From Spiroplasma poulsonii (lineage in GTDB: Bacteria > Bacillota_I > Bacilli_A > Mycoplasmatales > Mycoplasmataceae), in NCBI RefSeq assembly GCF_009866525.1, contig NZ_CM020866.1, forward strand, positions 1,466,451 to 1,530,450: a stretch of 64,000 nt of DNA. Reading direction: 5' to 3'. A model generated the notes under the pieces. It was not told the DNA's origin and searched no databases. It saw only the letters and a program-made list of their open reading frames with translations. Position 1 is the first letter of the stretch. Every line of letters begins with the position of its first letter. Positions 18,128 to 28,611 of this stretch are shown one piece after another. Both the position numbers and the translations under genes were made by a program.

Positions 18128-18336
18128 AATTATCCCTCCTTATGAAATAGATTTTATATATTCCAACCTTAATCCTTTCTAAACACTTTTTAGCAACAAT
18201 AAAGACTGCCATTAATTTAAATAAATTATTATTTTATTTAATACCGCTGTAATATAATTATTATTACAAATGTTTGTTTAAATTAATGCTTTTAATGCAT
18301 TAACTACATATAATCCTTTCCAAAAATAGTTAATTT

Positions 18337-19298
18337 TTAATCTACCAGTAATTTCACAACCATCTTACCTTGACCATTTTCAAACATAGTCTGAATTTTA
18401 TCAATTAAGGCATTGCGATTATTTTGTAAGATTAATTTAATATCCTGATAAATCCCTTCATTTTTATTAAGTTTATTAATAATTTCCGCATTAAAAATTA
18501 ACTCATCATTTTTATTAAAAGGACGCTGATGCTTTCTTGGATAATCGTATAACGGTAAATATGCACATGATTTTAAATTAATAATACTATCTAACCCTCT
18601 TTGCCGTAAAAGCTCGTTAATTGCAAGATATTGTTTTTCTGCTTTATGGTAAGGATGAGGGTTGCGATTACAATTTTGATCTTTTTCTCAATAAATATTC
18701 CATGCTGTTGAACGAGCTGATCAATTTTTTATTTCAATTGTCATAATATTTCGTTTGCTATTTTTATCAACACCCAATAAAGTAATATCAATTCGAGTTT
18801 GATTTTTTTGAATTCATTCAAAAACAATTAACACATCATCGGGCAATTTACTATCTGGTAATAAATTTTGAATAATTAATAAATTAAATTTTCAAGATTT
18901 TTGTTCTTCTTTACTAGGATTAAAATTGTTCATTTTACTTGCTCGTTGAATTAATTGTTCTTCAATTTTATCGATATTTTTTTAAAAATAATAAATTGTA
19001 TAAATACAAAAAGCATTTAGTTTATCTGCTATTTCTCAATAATAATTTTTATTTTGAAGTTCTTGATTTAGCAATTTTTTCTTAGTAATAATAATTTGCT
19101 TTGAATCACGCGAACTAGTATTTTTAGGTTCACTTCAACCAAAATAAAAGATAAACCAAAAAACAACAATACCAGTAACACCACCAAGGAGAAAAAAGAC
19201 TGATGTTGCAAACAATCCTTCTTCTGTAACAAACATACTAATCCCAATAATAATTAATAAGATACTACCCAGCGCTAAAAAACACTAGTTTTTTTCAT
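18337..19298 (-). pseudogene. Membrane-anchored PD-(D/E)xK nuclease-like protein, broken
   Basis: The 5' part has GAGGTGAT and ATG at 19298, then a frame break in a T6 run near 19277. It continues with two membrane spans (LALGSILLIIIGISMFV; TSVFFLLGGVTGIVVFWFIF) and a linker. An in-frame TAA near 18984 separates this from SWKFNLLIIQNLLPDSKLPDD, FEWIQKNQTRIDITLLGVD and TIEIKNWSA. That is the restriction-like core with Asp and Glu-x-Lys, as in NERD-type proteins and the N-terminus of DUF2075 helicases. No helicase part follows. The layout (two spans plus nuclease) suggests one former gene; the first downstream ATG (MNNFNPSKEE) could still give a soluble 200-residue product. Confidence 0.55.
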
Positions 19299-19463
19299 CT
19301 ATATCACCTCAGATTTTAATTTTGATTTTGATTTGTTATTATAGTTTCAATTCATAGTTACGTTTGATATCTACTAGTATTATAACAAGAAAAATACCAA
19401 ATATTTTTGGGTTTAATTTAAAAAATCTAAAATATAAAAAATTAATAAAAAATCATTTTTTTC

Positions 19464-19492
19464 TTGCTTTTAAAGTTAAAATTCGCTATTAT
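19464..19492 (+). promoter_or_regulatory. Promoter of rpmB
   Basis: TTGCTT, 17-bp spacer, TATTAT, 33 bp before the rpmB start; AAAGGAG ribosome site follows. Confidence 0.65.
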
Positions 19493-19524
19493 TTTATAGT
19501 ATGTAGATATAAAGGAGTGAAATC

Positions 19525-19722
19525 ATGGCAAGAAAATGTGAAATTACTGGCAAAGGTGCTTTATCAGGTAATAAGCGTTCACATGCGTTAAATGCAACTC
19601 GTCGTAAATGAAATGTTAATTTACAAAAAGTTCGCATTGTTGTTGATGGTAAAGTTAAAACATTACGAGTAGCAACAAGAACTTTAAAAACATTAAAACG
19701 CAAAGGGCAAATTGCACAATAA
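19525..19722 (+). CDS. rpmB: 50S ribosomal protein L28
   Basis: 65 residues. [29 protein letters not shown] is the L28 signature (GK...GN..SHA...T.R.W) and the tail is the basic [10 protein letters not shown]. Trp is TGA. Ribosome site AAAGGAGT. Single-gene unit with its own promoter and terminator; next to tRNA-Leu. Confidence 0.95.
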
Positions 19723-19752
19723 CAAAAACCAGGAAATATTTGAAAAATAATG

Positions 19753-19797
19753 AAAAAAAGTAAGGATAAATTTTAAAATTTATCCTTACTTTTTTTA
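19753..19797 (+). terminator. Strong terminator after rpmB
   Basis: Perfect long stem AAGTAAGGATAAAT / ATTTATCCTTACTT with T7, 30 bp after the rpmB stop. Confidence 0.9.
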
Positions 19798-19830
19798 TAA
19801 AATACGATAAAATTAAACTGGTATCTAAAT

Positions 19831-19914
19831 GCCCATGTGGCGGAATTGGCAGACGCAGTAGACTCAAAATCTACCGAAGAAATTCGTATCGGTTCAAGCC
19901 CGATCATGGGTACC
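19831..19914 (+). tRNA. tRNA-Leu (CAA)
   Basis: 84 nt class II tRNA. Acceptor GCCCATG/CATGGGT, anticodon loop CTCAAAA giving CAA, variable arm, T-arm GGTTCAAGCCC, encoded CCA. Confidence 0.93.
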
Positions 19915-19931
19915 AATTTTAAAACAAAAAA

Positions 19932-19958
19932 ATAATCGGTAATATTTACCGATTTTTT
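19932..19958. terminator. Terminator shared by tRNA-Leu and thiN
   Basis: Stem AATCGGTAA / TTACCGATT with T6 on +, and an A-rich start that gives a T run on -. It overlaps the thiN stop codon. Confidence 0.8.
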
Positions 19959-20565
19959 ATTTACTATAAATTGCAACAACTTGTCCGGATAAAACATTAA
20001 CATTACCAGTGGCACTAACAAATTCATTGCTAATTGCATTAGCAGATAAGCCAACTAATGGTAAATCCTCAACATTATATTTTAAATTAGTAATTGTTAC
20101 CGCCGCTGTTTGTAACGCAAATAATGAAAAATAACGATATTCTGGTTTTCTAATAACCTCATTCATTCCCGGTTGCAATAAATAAGCATAAGTATGATCA
20201 TTAATAAAAATAACATTATAACGATAAATAAAGTTAAGACAACTTAATTGCATATCAAAACGATGACCTTGGGCAATTAAAATAATTTCAATTGGTTGGA
20301 GCTTTAATGCTTCTTGAATCGCAATTTCACCATCAATATAATCTTTAACTTGCGAAATTTCTAACACTACTTTGGCCTTGCTAGTAATAAGTGCTAATTC
20401 ATCATCTTGTAAACTGTCTTGATCACAACACACTAAATCAATCTGATTAAAAGTTCTAATTAAATCTAAGCATCCCCGTTCAACGCCAATTTTGTAATAA
20501 TCGTGGTATTGGTTTAAATCTAAGTTCGTTTCTGAACAAACAATTAACACTTTAGTTGGTTTCAT
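19957..20565 (-). CDS. thiN: Thiamine pyrophosphokinase
   Basis: 202 residues. It transfers pyrophosphate from ATP to thiamine. Family motifs: VGVERGCLDLIR-like N-terminus, LVCCDQDSL (GDFDS equivalent), VKDYIDGEIAIQEAL (KD.TD.E.A equivalent), IILIAQGHRFD. The C-terminal half has the expected strands. The GDFDS Gly and Phe are replaced (CDQDS), but the acidic residues stay. It is the last gene of the prpC-prkC-rsgA-rpe-thiN run and overlaps rpe by 14 bp. Confidence 0.85.
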   Translation of the reverse strand: MKPTKVLIVCSETNLDLNQYHDYYKIGVERGCLDLIRTFNQIDLVCCDQDSLQDDELALITSKAKVVLEISQVKDYIDGEIAIQEALKLQPIEIILIAQGHRFDMQLSCLNFIYRYNVIFINDHTYAYLLQPGMNEVIRKPEYRYFSLFALQTAAVTITNLKYNVEDLPLVGLSANAISNEFVSATGNVNVLSGQVVAIYSK

Positions 20566-21232
20566 TAGCTAATAATCCTTGTAAACGTTCCGCTAAATCA
20601 GGGTGGTCAAATAAATAACTTCCCGCTACTAAGACATCAACCCCATAGTTCTTACAAATTAATCCTGTTTGTTCATTAATCCCCCCATCAACTTCAATTA
20701 AAGTTGGATACTGATGCTGATCAAGATATCCTCGTAACTCTTTAATTTTCTTTGCTGCCGCAGGAAGAAACTTTTGCCCCCCAAAACCAGGTTCAACAGT
20801 CATAATTAATACTAAATCTAATTGCGCAAGATATGGTAAAACTACTATTAATGGTGTTGCTGGCTTAAGCGCTAATCCTATTTTTATTTTCAATTTTGTT
20901 CGTAATGCTAAAAATTCTGTTAGTTGTTCTGGGGTCAAAGCTTCATAATGTAAGGTGATTGATGAAGCCCCAGCTTTAACAAAGGGAACTAAATAACTTT
21001 CAACACTCCTATTTTTAATCTTAACCATTAAATGACAGTCAAGATGTAAATTACTTTCACTTCTAATATCTGCTAAAATTTTTGGTCCAAACGTTAGGTT
21101 CGGAACAAAATCCCCATCCATTACATCAAAATGAATTCATTCCGCTCCCGCTCTTGTAATGGCTGTTAAATCATCTTTTAAAGCTAAATAATTAGCACTT
21201 AAAACACTCGGAGCAACAAAATATTTTTTCAT
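20552..21232 (-). CDS. rpe: Ribulose-phosphate 3-epimerase
   Basis: 226 residues. VAPSVLSANYLALKDDL, WIHFDVMDGDFVPNLTFGP and LHLDCHLMV are the metal- and substrate-binding blocks of the TIM barrel. MTVEPGFGGQKFLP and EVDGGINEQT complete the phosphate site. It interconverts ribulose-5-P and xylulose-5-P in the non-oxidative pentose phosphate pathway. TGA-Trp occurs in AEWIHFD. Operon between rsgA (12 bp) and thiN (14-bp overlap), as in many mollicutes. Confidence 0.95.
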
Positions 21233-21244
21233 TATAACCTCTTT

Positions 21245-22114
21245 CTATTGTTCTTGCATAATTCGCACATAATCATTGTAAAAAAAGAGTGGAATTACTT
21301 TATCTTGGACTAATGCTTTTATTTTACAATGTGGTTCATGTAAGTGCAAACAAGTTCGAAACTTGCATTCATTGGCATACTGGGCAAAAAGATTATATGC
21401 TCTTGCTAATGATGCTTTTTGATAATCTCTTAAATCAAAAGTTGAAAAACCAGGCGTATCAGCAATCATTCCATCTAACAATTCATATAAAGCACTCGTT
21501 GTTGTTGTATGTTTTCCTCGCCCTAATGCTTTTGAAATTTCTTGGGTTTTAATAACCTCATCTTGTAATAATGTATTTAATGTTGATGATTTACCACTCC
21601 CTGTTTGACCAGTAAAAACCGAAATTTTATTTTGAAAAATTTGTTCAAATTGTTGTCAAGTTGCTTTATCATCAATTTTATTACTAATAAAATAAACTTC
21701 ATAGCCTAACTGGGAATACCAATTAAAATATTTTTGATAAAGCTCATCAGTTGTTATTAAGTCTTTTTTTGTAAAAACAATCACTGGTTTTATCTCTTTA
21801 TATTCAATAAACGCTAAATATTTATTTAATAAATATGAATTAAAGGTTGGTTCAACCATTGCTGTAATAATAATAACTTGATCAACATTGGCAATTCGTG
21901 GGCGGTATAACTCATTTTTACGCGGCGCAATTTGATAAATAATTCCTTGCTTGTCATCTTGTTTTTCAAACTGAACATAGTCACCAACAACCGGATTAAT
22001 TTCTTGGTGCCGAAAAATTCCTTTTGCTTTACAAACATAAATTTGGTGATCCTTATTATTTTTAACATAACAGAACTCACTAATAATTTGAACAATCATT
22101 CCTGTTTGATGCAT
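21245..22114 (-). CDS. rsgA: Ribosome small-subunit biogenesis GTPase RsgA
   Basis: 289 residues; a single frame with TGA as Trp. N-terminal OB fold (VGDYVQFEKQDDKQGIIYQI). Circularly permuted GTPase: VFTKKDL (G4), then GQTGSGKSSTLNTLL (G1) and DTPGFSTFDL (G3). C-terminal zinc motif CKFRTCLHLHEPHCKIK (C-x4-C-x-H-x5-C). It checks late 30S maturation. The start follows GAGGTAAAATTAT; prkC ends 6 bp upstream. The PrkC-RsgA-Rpe-ThiN order is the conserved Firmicutes order, and RsgA is a known PrkC substrate in Bacillus. Confidence 0.95.
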
Positions 22115-22120
22115 ATAATT

Positions 22121-23134
22121 TTACCTCGGTAATAACAAGCAAAGGCATATCATTGCTGTTAAAAAAGCAACAATTAGAAAAATTAATCAAAAAACAACCT
22201 TAATTTGTAAAAACCACGGATAAGAATAATAACGATTATGAACTTTCCCACGTTTACCTTTAACTTCAAGGTAATTACGTAATTTTAATGGTTTATCATA
22301 TTGATGCTCAGAATTTTCAACAGCTTGCAAACTAGCGTTAAATTCAGCAACCGTTTGAAACCGTTCGGTCGGGTCTTTAGCAATTGCCTTTAAAATTACA
22401 TTTTCTAAACTTTGTGGTAACGCGGGGTTAATCGACCGAGGACGTAATGGTAATTCTTTGACATGTTTAACTGCCACAAAAGTTGGGTTTTTACCAACAA
22501 AGGGGGCCATTCCAACTGCTAATTCATACAACATAATTCCTAACGCATAAATATCGCTTCGCCGGCTCGCTGGTCTAGACTGGACAATTTCGGGAGCCAT
22601 ATATTTTGATGTTCCAATAATTTTACCTGATTCTAAATCTTCACTGTTTTCTAAAATTGCCACCCCAAAATCAGAAACTTTAATTTTGCCATCATATGAA
22701 ATTAAGATGTTTTCTGGTTTAATATCACGGTGAATAATATCATTTTGGTGCGCTTCAGTAATTGCTAAATTAATTTCATCAAAAAAATATAACAGCTCTT
22801 TCACAGTACAAGGTCCTAGCGTTAACAACCGATCTTTTAAAGTATAACCTTTTACTAGTTCTAACACTAAACAATTACGATCATAAGCTTCAAAAGACCC
22901 ATAAACCTTAACAACATTTTTATGTGAAAATTGAGCAATAGAATTATATTCCTTATTAAAACGATCAACAGCTTCCTTATTTTTTGATAACGATAAAGTC
23001 ATAATTTTAATTGCAACATATCGTTTTAATAACGTATCATATCCTTCAAAAACTTCAGCCATTCCCCCGTCGGCAATTTTAGCTAAAATCTGATAACGAT
23101 TATATAACATAGTTCCAACTGTAATTTGTTCCAT
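22121..23134 (-). CDS. prkC: Ser/Thr protein kinase, PASTA-less PrkC type
   Basis: 337 residues. Hanks-type kinase: GGMAEVFEGYD (Gly loop), YVAIKIM (Lys), IIHRDIKPENILI (catalytic loop), VSDFGVAI (DFG), GTSKYMAPE. After the kinase a basic linker and one C-terminal membrane span (VVFWLIFLIVAFLTAMICLCLLL) end the protein; the extracellular PASTA repeats of Bacillus PrkC are absent, as expected in a wall-less cell. The ATG at 23134 is preferred over a GTG 9 bp upstream. The cognate phosphatase gene is immediately upstream. Acts at the inner face of the membrane. Confidence 0.93.
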
Positions 23135-23215
23135 CTTCCGCACCCTTATTTTGAATTATCTTCAACTTGTAAACATAATAACATAAAAACGAACAGAAGA
23201 AAAAAATAACAGAGT

Positions 23216-23977
23216 TTAATCTGTTATTTCAAAAATAATCCCAGTTAAATTATCCGTTGATAAATTTTCTAAGGCGCGGTCAATTAAAATTTTAACTTTA
23301 TCATTTAATTTATTTGCTGATTTTAAACTATCAATAATATCACTTTCATCAACATAATCATGAATCCCATCTGTTGTTAATAAATACTGTCCTTTAATAT
23401 CTTCAATAACATATGTATCAATCTTTAAGGTTTTTGTTGGTCCTAAAGCACTTGTTAAAACTTTTCAAAAAGTATGCATGTTATACTGTTTTTTATATTG
23501 TCCTTGAAACTCTAGTTCTTGCTTTTCACGATATTCAGTTGAATTTTCCATATTTTGATCTGTTGTAATTTGATAAATTTTATCATAATGTAATTTATAC
23601 AACCGGGAATCACCAATGTTAATAACATATACTTTTTCATTTGCAATAAGAGCTGCTACAACAGTTGTCCCCATATCACTTGTATCAGGATAAATTTGAG
23701 CATAAGCAACCATTTCTTCTTGAATTGATAAGATTGTTTGGCGAAATCATTTATTAATTTCTTCATCTGTTAAATTATTAAAATTTGTTCGTTTAAAATG
23801 AGCAACTAAACTATCAACAGCCATTTTACTAGCCACTTCTCCGTGTTGATGACCTCCCATTCCATCGCAAACAATCGCAATATAATTATTAAAGCTGTTG
23901 TTTGCAAAATCAAAGTAGTCTTGATTACTACTCCGGTAAGCCCCAATATCTGTCTTGTATCCAAAGCGTATTTGCAT
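23216..23977 (-). CDS. prpC: PP2C-family protein phosphatase
   Basis: 253 residues. Metal-site motifs: [51 protein letters not shown] and a C-terminal [12 protein letters not shown] (DN). Two TGA-Trp lie in conserved positions ([17 protein letters not shown]). It reverses PrkC phosphorylation. rlmN ends 3 bp upstream and prkC starts 81 bp downstream, so these form one unit. Confidence 0.94.
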
Positions 23978-23979
23978 AA

Positions 23980-25016
23980 TTATTTTCTAATAATCCCTTC
24001 ATTTTTGGCACGTAACTGCCCACAAGCAGCATCAATATCGTGCCCAAATTCACGACGAACAATACAATTAATTTTTTGCTGTTGTAATGTTTCAAAAAAC
24101 TGGTTAATTTTAGTACTCCGTTGATAACCATTTTCAGCAACAGTATTGTAGGGAATTAAATTAACATAAGCATTCATTCCCCGAATTAATTTTGCTAATT
24201 CTAAGGCTGTTTCACGACTATCATTAACATCTTCAATTAAAATATATTCAAATGTAACCCGACGATTAGTTTGTTCAATATAATATCGAACAACATCCAT
24301 TAATTTTTCAACCGGATATGCTTTATTAATTGGCATCAATTGATTTCGAATTGTATTATTTGGCGCATGTAATGAAATTGCTAAGTTTACTTGTGTTTTT
24401 AAATCAGCAAATTGTATAATTTTCGGAATTAAACCACAAGTTGAAATTGTAATATGACGCACCCCAATTTGATAACCTTTTGAATCATTAATAATGTTAA
24501 CGAAATTAATAACATTTTCAAAGTTATCTAATGGCTCACCAATCCCCATTACAACAATGTGACTAACACGTTCTCCTGTTGCTGCTAAATAACGATTAAC
24601 CATCATTACTTGTTGAACAATTTCCGCTGTTGATAAATTTCGGGTTTTTTTAATAAGCCTGAAGCACAAAAGGTACAGGCCATATTACAGCCAACTTGGG
24701 TGGTAACACAAACCGAATTACCATAACTTTGTGGCATTAATACCGTTTCAATTTTATAACCATCCGCTAATTCAAATAAAAATTTAACGGTGCCATCTTT
24801 TGATTGCTGCTGCACCGCAATTTTTAACGGTTCAATTGTATAATGTTCTTGTAATTTGATGCGATCTGGCTTTGAAATATTTGTCATTTCATCAAAAGAA
24901 TATATGTTTTTAACATATATTCAATCAAAGATTTGCTCTGCTAAATATTTTTTAAAACCATGAGCCACTAAATCTGATTGTAGTTCCTGTTTTGGATATT
25001 CAAAAATTGATGTCAT
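23980..25016 (-). pseudogene. rlmN: 23S rRNA/tRNA adenine C2-methyltransferase RlmN, one-base frameshift
   Basis: Radical-SAM enzyme. The first frame carries the N-terminal domain and [21 protein letters not shown] (C-x3-C-x2-C cluster). The second frame resumes at [13 protein letters not shown] and carries VMGIGEPLDNFENV, the S-adenosylmethionine site, and DIDAACGQLRAKN with the resting Cys. The break is in the A7 run at 24645-24651; A8 would restore a 345-residue protein. All motifs are otherwise intact, so this is either a sequencing indel, slippage-rescued or a very recent mutation. Confidence 0.85.
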
Positions 25017-25080
25017 TATGTTCCACTCCACTTTTATATAATATAATTTTATCATAAAATTGGATTTGATAAAATAGACA

Positions 25081-25114
25081 AAAAAAACATTAATTAAAAT
25101 TATTAATGTTTTTT
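25081..25114 (-). terminator. Terminator after the PTS permease
   Basis: Stem AAAACATTAAT / ATTAATGTTTT with A and T runs, 6 bp after the permease stop. Confidence 0.85.
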
Positions 25115-25119
25115 AAAAT

Positions 25120-27210
25120 TTATTTAGTTTTTGGACTTTGTCCATTTGGAATTGCTGCTGCTTGTTCCTTTCGCATTGCCGCTAATAATTCGCGCATATA
25201 TGGTTTAATAACTTCTTGTTCACCACCATAGACAATTTGCACTGACTTACCACGAACAATCATCCCGGTACTTCCCCCTAAGGATTTAATCCCGTTCTGA
25301 TCAACAACGCTACTATCAACAACTGTCACTCGTAAGCGTGACGCACATGAATCAACAGCAGTAATATTATTTGGTCCACCTAAAAATTCAATAATTTTGC
25401 GGGCTTTTTCACGTTTGGCCGCATCGCCTTTCGCTGGCACAGCACTAGCTTCACTACCACCTTGTTTTGCCTTAAAATCAGCTTTTGTGTATAGTTTTGC
25501 ACTACCATCACGACCATGAATGCCAACTTTTCCGTATTTAATACAGAAGTAAAAGGCCGCAAAGTAAATTGCAATATATGGGATTACAACAACTAAAATT
25601 CAGTAGAAGTTTGTTCCTTTACCACCAACAAATGGAATGATTCCAAAGACAATAAAGTCAATAAATCCTCCTGACACCGTCATCGAAGTATGAACATGTA
25701 ATAATCCCATTAACATAAATGAAATTGCACATAATGGCATATGAACCCCATAGAATAATCACGGTGCAACAAATAAGAAGGTAAATTCAATTGGTTCTGT
25801 AATTCCTGTTAAGAAACAAGTAAAGGCTGCTGAAAAGTAAATCCCCATCACTTGTTTACGATTTTGTTTTGGAACACTAAACCACATTGCCGCCGCGGCA
25901 GCTGGTAATCCAAACATCATAAATGGGAATTTTCCAGATTGGAATCGGCCAAGATTTAAGCCCATATGTTCTACCATTGTAAAGGTAATCTTTGGATCAG
26001 CAATAATTTTATACATAATCGTTTGATCTCCAACTGCTGAAATTGTTGAAGCATTTAATGATGATACTCAACTGTTAACAGCAACGATTGCATCAGCAGC
26101 ACTAATTTTTGCCACATCAACACTAGCATCAATATAACCAGCAGCTTGTAGATCTTTTAAGAAAGCCATATAACTTAACGGGTCTTTCAAAACATTAGCA
26201 ATTAAATCAGCCATACTCCCCCCCGCTTGTGTTCACCATAATGGTGAATAAAAAACGTGGTGTAGACCAAATGGTACTAATGAACGTTCAAAAATTTCAA
26301 AAATTAACGAATCTAACCCAACAGGTAATTTTCCGGAGTTATTTCCAAATCAAGCTAAGCCTGTTCCAATTAAAGGTCAAATAATCATAAAAATAAATGC
26401 TAACGGAATTACCGCTAAAAACATAATAATTGGCACTAATTTAGTTCCACTAAAAAAACTAAGTGCTGAAGGTAATTGTGTTTTATGAAAACGATTAAAG
26501 GAAAATGCTGCAATCGCCCCCACAAAAATCCCACCAAAAACACCGGCGTTTAATGAATTAACCCCTAAATTAGTAGTTAATAATTTACTTTGTACCGCTC
26601 AAGTTTGACCAGTATAAAATAACAAATTAAACTGATCACTTACTCGTGCTGAGCTAACAATCACAATTTTTGCATTTGGATTATCAAATAATCGTTGATA
26701 AATCTCACTATTACGCATATAATTTAATAACTCATCAGCCGTCAATAAGGTTGGACTGGCTGATTTTAAACCATCAACCGTTAATCCTTTAATTGGATTA
26801 GCAACCCCCTCAATATCAACAACATATTGAATGTGGGCAAATGCTTCGTTTAATAATGACAACTGAATGGCATTAAAAACTAAAAACCCAACAACCGATG
26901 TTAAAGCTGCAACCCCGGCATCTTCTGTATAAGCCATTGCCACTGAAATACAGAATAAAACTGGTAAATTACCAAAAGCAATATCCCCCATTTTATTTAA
27001 AAAATTACCAAAATATCATGCTGCTGAAGCGGGGTCAACTTTTGATGAAATTGTTGCTCCAACTCCTAAGAAAATTCCGGCAATCGGTAACAATGCAATC
27101 GGTAACAAGAACGCTTTACTTAATTTGCTCAGCGTTGCCATTGTCCTCTGATTTGACTGTTTTCATCATGCTCGTGAGACAAATGGCTTAAGTTTTGCTT
27201 GTTCACTCAT
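25120..27210 (-). CDS. PTS glucose/N-acetylglucosamine EIICB permease
   Basis: 696 residues. EIIC domain about 20-540: [41 protein letters not shown], and [14 protein letters not shown] with [15 protein letters not shown], typical of the glucose family. The EIIB domain near the C-terminus has the phosphorylated Cys about residue 622 in [12 protein letters not shown]. No EIIA domain is attached, so it needs an EIIA in trans. Membrane protein that imports and phosphorylates the sugar. A divergent RpiR-type regulator and the nag genes elsewhere favour GlcNAc, but glucose is equally possible. TGA-Trp many times. Confidence 0.88.
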
Positions 27211-27256
27211 TTTTAACTTTCTCCTTTTAAAATAATTTCTAAAATAATATTACTTT

Positions 27257-27505
27257 CTATAAAACTAATAAGAAAAAGCCCGATATTCCAATAACATAGC
27301 AAAAAAATGCTCCGTATAAAGCAATATTCCGCTTAATATAAGTCCACAAATCTAATTCTGTATTATTTTTAGCATAATAATCGCCACTATTTGCTAATCG
27401 CCTTTTTTGGATAATTCAAACAATTAATAATATTGTTCCAATAATCATACCAAAAAGTACAATTGCCAAATATGTAATATTCTGTGGTGATAAACTTAAA
27501 ATCAT
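27257..27505 (-). CDS. Small two-span membrane protein, unknown
   Basis: 82 residues: LAIVLFGMIIGTILLIVWII (span 1), a polar loop QKRRLANSGDYYAKNNTELDLW, and ALYGAFFCYVIGISGFFLLVL (span 2). Both ends face the same side. It lies 46 bp upstream of the PTS gene on the same strand and may be co-transcribed. It resembles SecG only in size and topology; it lacks SecG's typical glycine-rich end. No family assigned. Confidence 0.55.
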
Positions 27506-27744
27506 TTTGGATATGTTACTCTTTTCTACTAAAATAATTTTATCATAACCAGACTTGTCCATAGAATTTTTATTATTTTATATTTTTATTATAGAATATT
27601 TTTCTTTAAAAATTTATAATTTATATATTTTAATTAAACTTGCAAATCATTTTCTACTTTATAATTTATCTAATATGTTGTAAAATAGAAATAGTTGATA
27701 TTATGAAAATAATTTTCATGGCAATCATAAAGAAAGGAGTTTCT

Positions 27745-28587
27745 ATGTTATCCTTATTAACATATGATAAAACTAACTTAACCGATACTGAACTATCAGT
27801 AATTGAACAAATTATTAAAAATCCTTTATTGTTTACTAGTAAAACCATCTCTGAATTAGCCAAGGCTTATTATGTTAGTGAATCAACTATTACACGGATG
27901 GCAAAACATTTAGGTTTTAGAAATATCAAAGAATTGCAAATGCATATTTATGAACGATTAAATTTTTTAAACAAAAATTATGAAACTAATGAAACCATGA
28001 ATTTAAAAGATATTGCTAACAATATGCGTGTCTATTATTCTTATAGTATTCATGAAACAATCGACAATATTGACTTAGACGCTTTAGATCGTCTAATCAA
28101 TGATATTGTTATCAAAAAGCGAATTTTTGCTTTTGGTATTGGCAGTTCCTTCCTCGCCTGTCGTGTTTTACATAGTAACTTAAATATGATTGGATACAAC
28201 TGTTTTACAACAGAAAATATTCATTCTTTAATGGTGACAATGCAAAACGTCGATGAGGATGATTTAATTATCATTTTTAGTAAATCAGGAAAAACCAACG
28301 AAATTATTAATGTTATTAATTTAGCAAATAAACTTGGGATTAATGTAGCACTTATTACTAACAATCATAATGCTGACCAATTGTATAAAATTAAACATAA
28401 AATTCTCTTTGAAGTTCATACCAAAGAAAATGAGCGTTTTCCCGCTTTATCTTCTAAAATTGTGCAAATTTTAATCTCGGATATTATTTTTCGAAGCTTA
28501 TTAAAAATTCATCCAAATTTAGAAGAAAAAATCAAGGCGGCAAACGCAATTACTGAGGAGTACAACAAAGGCGCAATAAAAAAATAA
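27745..28587 (+). CDS. RpiR/MurR-family transcription regulator
   Basis: 280 residues. N-terminal HTH_6: TSKTISELAKAYYVSESTITRMAKHLGF. C-terminal SIS sugar-phosphate domain about 130-270: RIFAFGIGSSFLACRVLHSNL and LIIIFSKSGKTNEIINVINLA. The ATG at 27745 has AAAGGAG 7 bp upstream; a longer frame begins at 27640 without a site. Divergent from the PTS permease, whose effector is probably a sugar phosphate (GlcNAc-6-P or related). Likely a local regulator of that permease. Confidence 0.85.
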   Translation: MLSLLTYDKTNLTDTELSVIEQIIKNPLLFTSKTISELAKAYYVSESTITRMAKHLGFRNIKELQMHIYERLNFLNKNYETNETMNLKDIANNMRVYYSYSIHETIDNIDLDALDRLINDIVIKKRIFAFGIGSSFLACRVLHSNLNMIGYNCFTTENIHSLMVTMQNVDEDDLIIIFSKSGKTNEIINVINLANKLGINVALITNNHNADQLYKIKHKILFEVHTKENERFPALSSKIVQILISDIIFRSLLKIHPNLEEKIKAANAITEEYNKGAIKK

Positions 28588-28611
28588 AAACTCTTAATTT
28601 AAAGAGTTTTT
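28586..28611. terminator. Bidirectional terminator between rpiR-type gene and ABC ATPase
   Basis: Stem AAAACTCTT / AAGAGTTTT with A/T tails, between convergent genes and overlapping both 3' ends. Confidence 0.8.

Noticed and set aside
27257..27505. SecG identification
   Set aside because: Only size and two spans agree; the loop is long and polar and the typical sequence is not visible.
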